A program made the position numbers and the translations under genes. DNA of 64,000 nucleotides from an uncultured Prevotellaceae bacterium (lineage in GTDB: Bacteria > Bacteroidota > Bacteroidia > Bacteroidales > Bacteroidaceae), in NCBI GenBank assembly GCA_900314655.1, contig OMWC01000013.1:28562-92561 (forward strand), read 5' to 3'. The notes under the pieces are model-generated. The model made no database searches. It saw only the letters and a program-made list of their open reading frames with translations, and was not told the DNA's origin. Below, one piece after another: positions 55,430 through 64,000 of the stretch. How positions within the stretch are numbered: the stretch's first letter is position 1; each line of letters begins with the position of its first letter.

Positions 55430-58291
55430 TTAGAACGTCAAAGAAGCACCAATCTGTACGTTGCGGGTGAGGGGCATGACTGCTCCATATGAACCGGCAT
55501 CGCCGTTCTTGAGATGATCGGCGGTGAATAGGTCGACACCACGCACGTAAACCTTAGCTTTCTTCATGAACTTGGTCTTCCGAACCAGCTCGGAGGGCAG
55601 GTTGTAGAATATTTCCACGCTGCGCAGCTTGAAGTAGCCACGGTCGAAGAGGTTGAGGGTGCTGGTCTGGTCATTGTTAGTGTTGGCCGTAGTGCTCAAA
55701 CGGGGGAAGAGGGCGTTCTCGGTGTTGCCGCGCTCTGTCGACCAGCTATTGTCGTACAGATACTGCGAGAGGGTGTTGGTGCTTACTGCCGAACGGAACA
55801 TGCCGTTGGTGTTCATCACGCCAGAATAGCGGCCTACGCCCTGGAAGACAGCATCGAAGCCCAGTCCTTTCCACTCGACACCGAGGTGGACGTTGTAGAC
55901 CAGCTCTGGGCATACAGTGCTGTAGCCGATAGCCTTGCGGTCGTTGGCGTCAATGACACCATCTTCATTGATGTCGGCATAGCGGACATCGCCGGGACGG
56001 ACGGTGGTGAAGGTTTGGACGGGGTAGTCGAGAGAGGCAAACTCGTCAGCCGAGAGGATGCCGTCACCATTGAGGTCGTCGCTCTTCTGGAAGAAACCGA
56101 GGGCTTGGTAGCCGAAGAGCTGCTGGTAGGGCAGTCCGGTAGAAACGAGGTTCTTATAGAGCTTGGGCTCTTCGGCCTGCTCCTTAATCTTGTTCTTGTT
56201 GAGGTTGATGTTACCGCCGATGTTGAAGGTAACCTTGCCAATCTGCTTGCTGTAGTCGGCTGCAAACTCAAAGCCGTAGCTGTGAACCTTACCCTGGTTC
56301 TCGTACGGAGTAGTCAGGCCGAAGACACCGGTGTAGGCACCCTCCGTTGATACCCAGATGTCCTTGCGGTTCTGGAAGTAGTAGTCGAAGGAGATATTCA
56401 GCCCCTTGAAGAGCGTGGCATCGAAGCCGACATTGTACTTGATGGCTTTCTCGCGTCCGAGGCTCTGGGTGGCAGCCTGTGCAATATAGGTACGGCCGAA
56501 GCCCGAGCCGTAGGAGTAGAACGGGTAGGTGACACCGTCCATGACGTAGAACTGGTCGTAGTAGGTCCACACGTTGTCGCCGGGCAGGTTGTCGGTCTGG
56601 ATCATACCTATGGAGGCACGGAGTTTCAGGAAGTCCACCCACTTGACGTCCTGCATGAACGACTCGTTATGGATGTTCCACGAAGCGGAGAACGTTGGAG
56701 AGAGCGCCCACTTGGAGCCTTTGGCTAAGCGGGAGCTGCCGGAGTAGACCAATGCCAGATCGGCCATGTAGCGGTTGTCGTAGCCGTAGTGTGCGAAGAG
56801 CGAGTAATTCTGGCGGTAGACAGTGGTATTGACACCGGTATAGTCGCTATACTCGTAGTCGTACTTCAGCTGCCCGTAGACGGCGTGCTTGCCGAAGGTG
56901 CGGTCGTAGTTAATGCCTACGTTCCAGAATGCACGGCGTGCCCATGCGTCGTTGTTGGAGCCCTTACCCATGGGAGTGTCCTCGCCGTCGGTGGTCAGGG
57001 TTGCTGTTGCCGGGTCGACAATGCCGCCGGTATAATTAGCAACGGTGTAATAGCCGTAGCGGTAGGTGTGCGAATGGTCCTCGTAGAGGTTGCTGTAGGT
57101 GTCGTAGCCTAACTGCGCCTTTGCAGAGAGTCCTTCGGTGATGGCCGACAGGTCCTGCTCCAGAATGCCGTCGGCGTACAGGGCGCGCTGGTGCTTCTTG
57201 TAGTAAGCGGCGCCGGCACTCTGTGCCACGGGGTTCTTGGTAGTGTAGGTGGCATCGCCGCCCCAGACGCCGTCAGTAGCCTTGACGGGAAAGGCGTTGG
57301 CAGGCACGGTGTAGACCATATTCCACAGGTCGGCCTGACTGCCGGGCTGTGACTGCTCGGTGAGCAAACCGAACAGGTGGGTGTGCATCTTGGTCTTGGG
57401 GCCAAGATCCATGTCCATATTGCTACGGATGGTAGCGCGCGTGTATTTGTCCTGCGTGCTATAGCCATCGTTGGCGTCGTAGTTCTTGATGAAGCCTTTG
57501 TTAGTCACCAGATTCAGATTGGTGAAGTAGCGGAAGTTCTTGCTGCCGCCCTTGAACTCAAGGTTGAACTTGTTGGTGTGGCTGATGTTGCGGAACGTCT
57601 GGTCGGCCCAGTTGATGTTGGGATAGTACAGCGGGTTGCTATCGTCCTTATAGCTCTGCAGCACGGCATCACTATAGCGGCCGGCAGTACCTTCGTGACG
57701 CATGGCCTCGTTGACCGCCATGCCGTAAGTGTAGGCATCGACGAACGAAGGTTTGTCAATAAGGAAGTTGAAGCCGTGGTCGTAGGAGAACGTGATGCTC
57801 TGGCTGTTGTACTGACCGTGCTTGGTGGTGATAAGGATGGCTCCGTTGGCACCCTTGTAACCATAGAGAGCGGTGGCGGCAGCATCCTTCAGGATGGTGA
57901 CACTCTCCACGTCTTCTGAGATGACGTTGTCGATGCTACGCTCGATGCCGTCCACCAGAATGAGCGGTGTGTTGGTCGACAGCGTCTGCAAGCCGCGGAC
58001 ATAGAAGGTGGGGTTGGCCACATTGTAAAGACCGGCACCTTGCAGGGCAACTAAGCCGTTGCCTTGTCCGATAAGGTTGTTGCCGATGTTGCTGGCACCA
58101 CGGTGGTTGACATCCTTATTGGTGATGACACTGACTGATGCTGACGACTGCTCACGGGTAAACGTGCGGTTGGCACCCACATCAACAGTCTGGGACTTGA
58201 AGTCCACCGAGTCAATGATTTCATATTGCGCCATTGCAGGCAGGCTGATGCCTGCGAGCAATGTTAGCACAACTATATTTCTTTTTTTCAT
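55430..58291 (-). CDS. SusC-family TonB-dependent receptor lacking the N-terminal domain (second pair)
   Basis: This outer-membrane importer transports oligosaccharides bound by its SusD partner. The 953-residue protein has a signal peptide (NIVVLTLLAGISLPAMA), a plug (SSASVSVITNKDVNHRGASN, PTFYVRGLQTLSTNTPLILV, DGIERSIDNVISEDVESVTI, LKDAAATALYGYKGANGAIL) and a barrel ending RNVQIGASLTF with terminal Phe. The carboxypeptidase-regulatory-like domain that precedes the plug in typical SusC proteins is absent: only about 25 residues separate the signal from the plug. It lies 46 nt behind the first SusD gene. Confidence 0.95.
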   Translation of the reverse strand: MKKRNIVVLTLLAGISLPAMAQYEIIDSVDFKSQTVDVGANRTFTREQSSASVSVITNKDVNHRGASNIGNNLIGQGNGLVALQGAGLYNVANPTFYVRGLQTLSTNTPLILVDGIERSIDNVISEDVESVTILKDAAATALYGYKGANGAILITTKHGQYNSQSITFSYDHGFNFLIDKPSFVDAYTYGMAVNEAMRHEGTAGRYSDAVLQSYKDDSNPLYYPNINWADQTFRNISHTNKFNLEFKGGSKNFRYFTNLNLVTNKGFIKNYDANDGYSTQDKYTRATIRSNMDMDLGPKTKMHTHLFGLLTEQSQPGSQADLWNMVYTVPANAFPVKATDGVWGGDATYTTKNPVAQSAGAAYYKKHQRALYADGILEQDLSAITEGLSAKAQLGYDTYSNLYEDHSHTYRYGYYTVANYTGGIVDPATATLTTDGEDTPMGKGSNNDAWARRAFWNVGINYDRTFGKHAVYGQLKYDYEYSDYTGVNTTVYRQNYSLFAHYGYDNRYMADLALVYSGSSRLAKGSKWALSPTFSASWNIHNESFMQDVKWVDFLKLRASIGMIQTDNLPGDNVWTYYDQFYVMDGVTYPFYSYGSGFGRTYIAQAATQSLGREKAIKYNVGFDATLFKGLNISFDYYFQNRKDIWVSTEGAYTGVFGLTTPYENQGKVHSYGFEFAADYSKQIGKVTFNIGGNINLNKNKIKEQAEEPKLYKNLVSTGLPYQQLFGYQALGFFQKSDDLNGDGILSADEFASLDYPVQTFTTVRPGDVRYADINEDGVIDANDRKAIGYSTVCPELVYNVHLGVEWKGLGFDAVFQGVGRYSGVMNTNGMFRSAVSTNTLSQYLYDNSWSTERGNTENALFPRLSTTANTNNDQTSTLNLFDRGYFKLRSVEIFYNLPSELVRKTKFMKKAKVYVRGVDLFTADHLKNGDAGSYGAVMPLTRNVQIGASLTF

Positions 58292-58337
58292 ATTCGTTGC
58301 AGTTTTTCAATTCTTATATTTTTCAATGATAAAAGAA

Positions 58338-60500
58338 TTACCATCCTGGATTCTGGATAATACCATAGCCCTTGTTAACCTCGGCCTGTGGGAATGGAGT
58401 GAGCAGCCATTTGCGTACGTTGTTGCTCTGGGGATCCTCGCCCCAAAGAGCACGCGTGATGCCGTCGATGGGCTTACGCTCGTAAGTGAAGTAGTGGGGC
58501 TGACGGGAAGAAGCATCGTCCTTCTTGTCGCCATTCGTCCACTGGGTGTCACTGACAACCCACTCACCCTTGGCGTTCTGCTTCAGACGGTGCATCTCCA
58601 GACGGTGGAGCTGCTTAGTCATCCAGTCAGTGCGCCTGTTGCGGATCATGTCGAACCAGCGGATGTTCTGCAAGCCAAGCTCACGGGCGCGCTCGTTCAG
58701 TATCTCGTCAAGCAGAGCGGTAGACTCGAAAATCTTACCAGCGTTCCTCACCTCAGTATAAACGGGGTCAGAGTAGGCTTTGTTCCCGAAGACGCGCTGC
58801 TTCAGACCACCGAGGCCGACACGGGCGCGGACGACGTCAACCATCTCGCAAGCCTTCTGGATGTCGGGCGTTGACTTCTTCAGCAGAGCCTCGGCATACA
58901 TCAGGTACATTTCATTAAGAGAGAGGTAAACCCACTGGGTCTGGTAGCGCTGGTTGTCGCCAGAGCTGGTAGTGCCGTCACCCATGTAATATTTGTTGTA
59001 GCCATAACCGGTACCGAACATGTCGGTTTGGGCTGTTACGCCCTTCAGACCGTCCGTACCACCAGCCCACAGTTCCCAGATGTCGCCGGAGGTGGCAGCG
59101 GTCGTCCAGTCGAGGTGCTTCTGCATGCCGTTGACGATGCACTCTTCATAAAGGCGCGGGTCACGGGTGTAGGTGACGTTGATGAGCAGCTGTGACAGGG
59201 CCGTTTCCGTACCACGGATGAACATGCTGTTTAGACCACGGGCACTGGCGTTGGGCGTGCCGCTAGAGGTGTACTTGAGCGTGCCGTTCTCGTTATAGAC
59301 ATAGTCCCAAGCCTTGTCCCAGTCGAAGGGGTCACCGTTAGACCAGGGGAACAGCTCCACATATTCCTCGGTAGGCCAGTAGAGGTTACGGGGAACGCTA
59401 GCGGTGTACCAGCTGTGCCAGCAGTAGCGGCCTGCGCTATAGCTGTCGTAGCCCTGATGGCGGACAGAGTGCAGAATCTCAGTAGACTCACGCAGGGCGT
59501 AGGCCTTTCTGTAAGCCAGACGGTAGTAGCGGTCGGTCTTCTTCTCGGCCTGGACAATGGCATACCAGCCGTTTGCTTCCCAGTCCTGGAAGAACTCTTC
59601 GCAAGCCTTGTAGAAACGGTCCCAGCGCTCCTGATACTTGGAGGCGTCGGTATACATGATGTAGGGCAGTACGTCCTCGGAGGCTCCTTGGTAGTAAGGC
59701 TGACCGTCCTTGGGGTTGAAGATGGGCGAAGCGGCCATCTGCAGAATCTTTGCCTTCAGAGCACGGGCACCGGCACGAGTCCAGCGTCCGGACATGGTGA
59801 CGGGGTCGGCCGTTACCCACGGAAAGTTGGGGTCGGCAATGGCCTCGTCGAGTAGGCCTACCATGTAGTCGATACACTCTTCCACCGAACGGCGGGGGAA
59901 CTCCTGTGTGGTCTCGCTTACTTCCAGAGCATGGTCAATGATGGGGATACCGCCGTAGTGCTGGAAGCAGTCCCACATGCGGGCGGCAATGAGACAGCGT
60001 GCCTCAGCTTTCAGACGCCCTTTCTCTGCGTCGGTCATGCCCGGGACGTTGTCGATGTTCTCTAAGAAAATGTTACCAGCACGGACGGCTTCCCATACGT
60101 GCTCGTTGTCGAAACCGAACAGCGGTCCGTCCAGTCCGTCGGCACGTAGTGTGGTGGAACTCAGCGCGCCCTGATAATACTGTCCGAAAATGGCAGAACC
60201 CGTCCAACCCATTTGCCAGCAGTCGGTCAGTGCGTCAAACTTACCTGCGTAAGGGTTGCAAGAATGGGGAAGTGCTGAGGTGTTGACATACGGTAGACCG
60301 TAGTACTGCCGGGAATAGATGCCCACGAGGAACTGGCGCGCATATTCAGCATTGCTGAACACCGTGTCCTTTGTAGCCTCGGAACTGGTTGGCTTGTCAA
60401 GTGCAGGGTCGCCGAACTTGACATCGTCGGTACATCCCACAAATGCTGACCCTGCCAGCATCATGGTGACTACTCCGAGTAATATTTTTATTGACTTCAT
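58338..60500 (-). CDS. SusD/RagB-family glycan-binding lipoprotein (first pair)
   Basis: A lipoprotein signal (ILLGVVTMMLAGSAFVGC) begins a 720-residue SusD-like protein, longer than the usual 500-600. Family features are LENIDNVPGMTDAEKGRLKA, EARCLIAARMWDCFQHYGGI, PIIDHALEVSETTQEFPRRS, ARALKAKILQMAASPIFN, LNEMYLMYAEALLKKSTPD, and the end LNERARELGLQNIRWFDMIR ... WLLTPFPQAEVNKGYGIIQNPGW. The extra length falls in the central region (about 350-500), where ligand-binding loops usually lie. It lies 46 nt behind its SusC. Confidence 0.95.
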   Translation of the reverse strand: MKSIKILLGVVTMMLAGSAFVGCTDDVKFGDPALDKPTSSEATKDTVFSNAEYARQFLVGIYSRQYYGLPYVNTSALPHSCNPYAGKFDALTDCWQMGWTGSAIFGQYYQGALSSTTLRADGLDGPLFGFDNEHVWEAVRAGNIFLENIDNVPGMTDAEKGRLKAEARCLIAARMWDCFQHYGGIPIIDHALEVSETTQEFPRRSVEECIDYMVGLLDEAIADPNFPWVTADPVTMSGRWTRAGARALKAKILQMAASPIFNPKDGQPYYQGASEDVLPYIMYTDASKYQERWDRFYKACEEFFQDWEANGWYAIVQAEKKTDRYYRLAYRKAYALRESTEILHSVRHQGYDSYSAGRYCWHSWYTASVPRNLYWPTEEYVELFPWSNGDPFDWDKAWDYVYNENGTLKYTSSGTPNASARGLNSMFIRGTETALSQLLINVTYTRDPRLYEECIVNGMQKHLDWTTAATSGDIWELWAGGTDGLKGVTAQTDMFGTGYGYNKYYMGDGTTSSGDNQRYQTQWVYLSLNEMYLMYAEALLKKSTPDIQKACEMVDVVRARVGLGGLKQRVFGNKAYSDPVYTEVRNAGKIFESTALLDEILNERARELGLQNIRWFDMIRNRRTDWMTKQLHRLEMHRLKQNAKGEWVVSDTQWTNGDKKDDASSRQPHYFTYERKPIDGITRALWGEDPQSNNVRKWLLTPFPQAEVNKGYGIIQNPGW

Positions 60501-60546
60501 TGTGCTTGTCTTTTATTTGTAAAATATATAGATGTACTCGCTTAGG

Positions 60547-63500
60547 TTAGAATCCTACGTTCAGACTGACGGTGTAGGTACGCTGCAAGGGATAGGAGGG
60601 TGCATTGGAAGCAACAGCCTCGGGGTCGCCCCACAGATACGGCGTGAAGGTCAGCAGGTTATAGCCGCTGAGCATGAGTTCAAACTTAGTGAAACCAATT
60701 TTCTTGAACCATGCGTTGTTGAAGTCATAGCCAATGGAGAGCGTCTTCAGGCGCAGGTACTTTGCATCTTTCTCGTACAGCGTGGAACCAGCGTAGTTGT
60801 TGGCTTTGTTTGTCTCGGTGACACGAGGATACTCAACACTCTGGCTGGGGTTGTTGGGATCCCAGGTGTTGTCAAGGTGGTACTGCAGCAGACCGCCACG
60901 TAGGTCGCCTGCGGCTGTGAGGAACGGCTGACGGAAGACGTCGGAGATGACACGCGATACGTTCCATGCACCCGTGAACTGTGCATTGAAGGTGAGACGC
61001 TTATAGGCAAATCCGAAGGAAAGACCGGCCATGTATTCGGGGTCGTTGGTGAAACCGTAGTCGTAACTCATGTCGTTGACGTTAATTTCGCCGTTCTTGT
61101 CGAGGTCGACATAGACGGCATCACCGGGTTTCAGTTCATCGACCAGCTGCTTCTCAGGCCATGCAGAGCCGAAGGTCTGTTCGTATTCAGCCTTGGTCTG
61201 CTCGCCCTCGTAGAACTTCCAGAACTTGTACTGGAGGCGTGAGCCGATACGGTGTCCCTTCTGGTATTCGTATTCGTTGTTCTTGGGTGCTTCCTTCTTG
61301 TCGATTACTTCGTTCTGGTTGTAAGAGAGGTTCAGCTTAGCCCAGTAGCGGAAGTCCTTGCCAATCTTGTCCTGCCAGTTGAGCGATACTTCCCAACCCC
61401 AGCTCTTCACCTCGCCGAGGTTAGAGTAAGGCACCGTGAAACCAATCATGGAAGGAACGGTCTCGTCAAGCAGCAGAATGTTGCTACGCTTTTCAGTGTA
61501 GTAGTCGAAAGTGGTGCGCAGACGGTCGTCCAAGAAGTTCATGTCAAAACCGTAGTCCTGCTTGAAGGCCTTCTCCCAGCCCACCTCGGCGTTGTTCTTG
61601 GCTGACTCGTAGGCACCCTTGATAGCAGCTGGGTCAACCTGCGGTGCACCGTTGCCGAACGGGTAGGCGTAGTGGTCGGCCGCGTTGGTGTAGGCATTGC
61701 TGGCAATGCTGCCGGAATTGATGTAGAAGGGGTCGGCCAGGTACATGAAGCGACGTGTCGAAGTCTTGTCGTTACCGACGAGACCGACAGAGGCGCGGAG
61801 TTTCAGGAAGCTGACCACCTTCTTCAAAGGCTTGAAGAAGGACTCGTCGCTGATGACCCATCCCACAGAACCTGCGGGGAAGACACCGAAGCGCTTGCCG
61901 GGAGCGAAGTTCTCGGAACCGTTGTAACCCATATTGAACTCAGCCATGTAGCGGTTCTTGTAGTCATAGGTCACACGGCCTACGAAACCGATGTAGCTAC
62001 GAGGCACGTCGCTGTAGTTGGCATCTCTGCCAAAGTAGTATTGCTTGCTCTGGTTATACAGTGCGAGGGCATTGACGGTATGATCGCCGAAGGTGCGGCT
62101 GTAGGAGAAACTGCCCTCGAAGTACCAGTCACGGCCCTTGCCCTGGGAGTGACCGTAAGCAGGTTCTGTTGTCTCGCCGCTCTTGCGGAACTGGATGTCA
62201 GCCGGGTTGTAGATAATCTGCCCCTTGTCATCGTACATCACGTTGCCGCTGTCATCTAGCATGGGCATGATGATGGGAGCGTATGTGGCTACGCTTGAAT
62301 TACCGTTTTTGGTAATGGTGTAGAGGGAGTTGTAAGAGCCTTTCAACTTGAAAGTCAGGCCCTTGGTAATGAAGTCCAACTTCTGCTCCAGCTGGAGGTC
62401 CATCTGGAGCTTGTTGTTGTTTACATGGCTGAAACCGTTACCATAGTAGAACATACCGGTACCGCCGGTGAAGGGCAGGTTCAAACCGTCGGTATAGTCA
62501 GTAGTCGTGGTAACCAGCTTGCCGTCCACGATGCCCGGGCTGGAGAACGGGGTGGCGTAGTAGATGTTCTTGATGATGGTACCTGCGTTACCGCCGCTGC
62601 CGCCGTAAGGCTTGTTCGTCTCGCCGACATTACCGGCAACGTTGAACGAGATGGTAGTCGTCTTGGTGGCTTTCAAGTCCAAGTTGGCACGGTAGTTGAA
62701 ACGCTGATACTGGTAACCGTAGTCGTAGGGCATGTCGAACTCCTTGAACAGACCACCCTGCTTATACATACCGGCACTGACGAAATAGCGTACCCTGTCG
62801 GTACCGCCGCTGATGTTGACGTTGTGCTGCTGTTGAAGGGTGACGTCCTTCATGATGTAGTCAGCCCATTTGGTGTTAGGAAAACGGAGCGGGTCGCTGC
62901 CGGTACGGAACTTCTCGATGATGTCGTCAGAGAAGGTGGCCACCTGACCGTCGTTGATGCGCATCTGATTGTAGAAACGAGCGTAGTCGTAGGATGAGGC
63001 TTGCTCAACCATCTTAGTGGGGGTAAGGGCAGAGAACGACAGTGAGAAAGAAATCTTGGCTTTACCTTCAGCACCACGCTTGGTGGTAATCAGCACGACA
63101 CCGTTAGCACCACGCACACCGAATACGGCTGTAGCAGAAGCGTCCTTCAACACGGTGATGCTTTCAATTTCATTGGGGTCGATATCGCTCATCGAACGTT
63201 CAACACCATCGACCTGGATAAGCGGTTTGGCACCTTCGTCGTCCCAAGTGGCTTTACCACGGACGAAGATATCGGCAGCATCGCTACCCGGCTCACCGGA
63301 ATATTGTACGGTGGTCACACCAGAAAGCTGACCACCCAGAACATTGTTCACCGAACCCACAGAGGTCCTAACCAAATCCTCGCTCTTGATGCTAGAAATA
63401 GCACCCGTCACGGTAACCTTCTTCTGCACACCGTAGGCCACCACTTCTACGCCTTCAAGTACCTGAGAGTCATCCTGAAGTGTTACCTTCATGCCGTTAG

Positions 63501-63816
63501 CAGCCGTAACAGTCTGGGATTTCATTCCCACATAAGAGATAGTCAACTTTGTACCGGGCTTCACTTTCAAGGTGAAGTTTCCGTCAAAGTCAGTCACTGT
63601 ACCCTGAGTGGCAGCACCACCCACGATAATTACACTGGCACCAATAACTGGTTCGCCCTGACTGTCAACTACAGTACCCGTAATCGAGCCTTGCTGCTGC
63701 GCCTCTTCAGTGGCAGCTGCAACATGCTGAACGCCCAATGTTGGACTCCACAACATGCCGAAGCAAAGCATCGTCACAGGGATGACAGTCCCTTTTAGTA
63801 ACCTTTTTCTGTTCAT
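60547..63816 (-). CDS. SusC-family TonB-dependent receptor (first pair)
   Basis: This is the first gene of the pectin utilisation operon. The 1089-residue protein has an extended signal region (about 1-35, PVTMLCFGMLWSPTLGVQHV), the carboxypeptidase-regulatory-like domain (ITGTVVDSQGEPVIGASVII, GNFTLKVKPGTKLTISYVGM), the plug (KVTVTGAISSIKSEDLVRTS, DIFVRGKATWDDEGAKPLIQ, VDGVERSMSDIDPNEIESIT, VLKDASATAVFGVRGANGVV) and the barrel ending YTVSLNVGF. It is complete and typical. The short SusD gap and the shared direction down to 51408 indicate one transcript. No adjacent HTCS or anti-sigma regulator gene is in the window; it may lie upstream. Confidence 0.96.
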   Translation of the reverse strand: MNRKRLLKGTVIPVTMLCFGMLWSPTLGVQHVAAATEEAQQQGSITGTVVDSQGEPVIGASVIIVGGAATQGTVTDFDGNFTLKVKPGTKLTISYVGMKSQTVTAANGMKVTLQDDSQVLEGVEVVAYGVQKKVTVTGAISSIKSEDLVRTSVGSVNNVLGGQLSGVTTVQYSGEPGSDAADIFVRGKATWDDEGAKPLIQVDGVERSMSDIDPNEIESITVLKDASATAVFGVRGANGVVLITTKRGAEGKAKISFSLSFSALTPTKMVEQASSYDYARFYNQMRINDGQVATFSDDIIEKFRTGSDPLRFPNTKWADYIMKDVTLQQQHNVNISGGTDRVRYFVSAGMYKQGGLFKEFDMPYDYGYQYQRFNYRANLDLKATKTTTISFNVAGNVGETNKPYGGSGGNAGTIIKNIYYATPFSSPGIVDGKLVTTTTDYTDGLNLPFTGGTGMFYYGNGFSHVNNNKLQMDLQLEQKLDFITKGLTFKLKGSYNSLYTITKNGNSSVATYAPIIMPMLDDSGNVMYDDKGQIIYNPADIQFRKSGETTEPAYGHSQGKGRDWYFEGSFSYSRTFGDHTVNALALYNQSKQYYFGRDANYSDVPRSYIGFVGRVTYDYKNRYMAEFNMGYNGSENFAPGKRFGVFPAGSVGWVISDESFFKPLKKVVSFLKLRASVGLVGNDKTSTRRFMYLADPFYINSGSIASNAYTNAADHYAYPFGNGAPQVDPAAIKGAYESAKNNAEVGWEKAFKQDYGFDMNFLDDRLRTTFDYYTEKRSNILLLDETVPSMIGFTVPYSNLGEVKSWGWEVSLNWQDKIGKDFRYWAKLNLSYNQNEVIDKKEAPKNNEYEYQKGHRIGSRLQYKFWKFYEGEQTKAEYEQTFGSAWPEKQLVDELKPGDAVYVDLDKNGEINVNDMSYDYGFTNDPEYMAGLSFGFAYKRLTFNAQFTGAWNVSRVISDVFRQPFLTAAGDLRGGLLQYHLDNTWDPNNPSQSVEYPRVTETNKANNYAGSTLYEKDAKYLRLKTLSIGYDFNNAWFKKIGFTKFELMLSGYNLLTFTPYLWGDPEAVASNAPSYPLQRTYTVSLNVGF

Positions 63817-63892
63817 ATCGTTGTATTAATAAATGTGCTGAAATGATAGGTTTCCAGTTGATATAGAATAGCTTTTAAGTTATAACTTTCTG

Positions 63893-63900
63893 CAAAAATA
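63893..63900 (-). promoter_or_regulatory. -7 element of the PUL operon
   Basis: TATTTTTG on the minus strand gives a leader of about 70 nt before susC. GTTG lies near the -33 position with an 18-bp spacer, so the match is partial and an activator is likely to be needed. Confidence 0.45.
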
Positions 63901-64000
63901 GTATAAACCTTAATTCCGCAACACTATAGTTTAACATTATTTATAAGTGCCTGAGCAACAAAAAGTTGCCCAGGATTTTGCCATGTCAGAATTTTCACTT

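Noticed and set aside
63950..63974. Hairpin CCTGAGCAAC / GTTGCCCAGG as a terminator upstream of the PUL
   Set aside because: One mismatch and only a weak T-stretch; the gene it would end lies outside the window, so no role can be supported.

Overview
The window looks like chromosomal DNA of a Prevotella/Segatella-type member of the Bacteroidales. The evidence is tandem SusC/SusD pairs, many intergenic matches to the Bacteroidetes promoter consensus (TTTG, about 20 bases, TAnnTTTG), a TonB receptor/PnuT/thiamine pyrophosphokinase operon under a TPP riboswitch, and several secreted proteins ending in the tail Y-x-L-x-G-x-R ... G-[IL]-x-[IV]-x-[ND]-G-[KR]-K. I identified no tRNA, rRNA, insertion sequence or CRISPR array.

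Layout. 1-7.2 kb: the 3' part of an outer-membrane barrel gene, a glutamine synthetase, clpB and an SLC13-type carboxylate transporter. 7.2-13.2 kb: a three-gene operon (CE2-type esterase, GH97 glycosidase, nitroreductase-like lipoprotein) divergent from a second acetylesterase, then nagB. 13.2-14.3 kb: about 1.1 kb without genes, holding a candidate small RNA and a striking 22-bp-periodic repeat array. 14.3-22.1 kb: hflX, a DUF4954 protein, an M16 peptidase and class I fumarase. 22.3-29.7 kb: a six-gene operon of unrecognised secreted proteins (two beta-helix paralogues, a six-repeat protein, a large GLUG-like protein) alternating with two closely related small proteins of 76-78 residues, divergent from a membrane-anchored AraC-type regulator. 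31.1-35.8 kb: another repeat-rich gap, then the TPP-controlled thiamine salvage operon and a candidate small RNA. 35.8-43.9 kb: dnaA, an MCE-domain protein, a peptidoglycan amidase, folB, class II ribonucleotide reductase and a nitroreductase. 43.9-63.8 kb: a pectin (rhamnogalacturonan-I) utilisation locus with two SusC/SusD pairs, a secreted surface protein and two PL11 lyases, one fused to about 800 residues of autotransporter-type beta-helix repeats.

How the genes work together. The PUL should bind and cleave rhamnogalacturonan at the cell surface and import the products. The esterases and GH97 enzyme could trim acetyl groups and alpha-linked sugars. The thiamine operon imports and pyrophosphorylates thiamine; no thiamine biosynthesis genes are seen here. 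The 22-29 kb operon looks like a regulated surface-display locus of unknown purpose.

The most unusual signal is non-coding. Four separate intergenic regions (about 1.15, 13.7, 31.3 and 51.2 kb) carry arrays with an exact 22-bp period. Many units contain a dyad of about 7-5-7 bp, and the loci share 12-18-nt words with each other. No feature type I know explains them.
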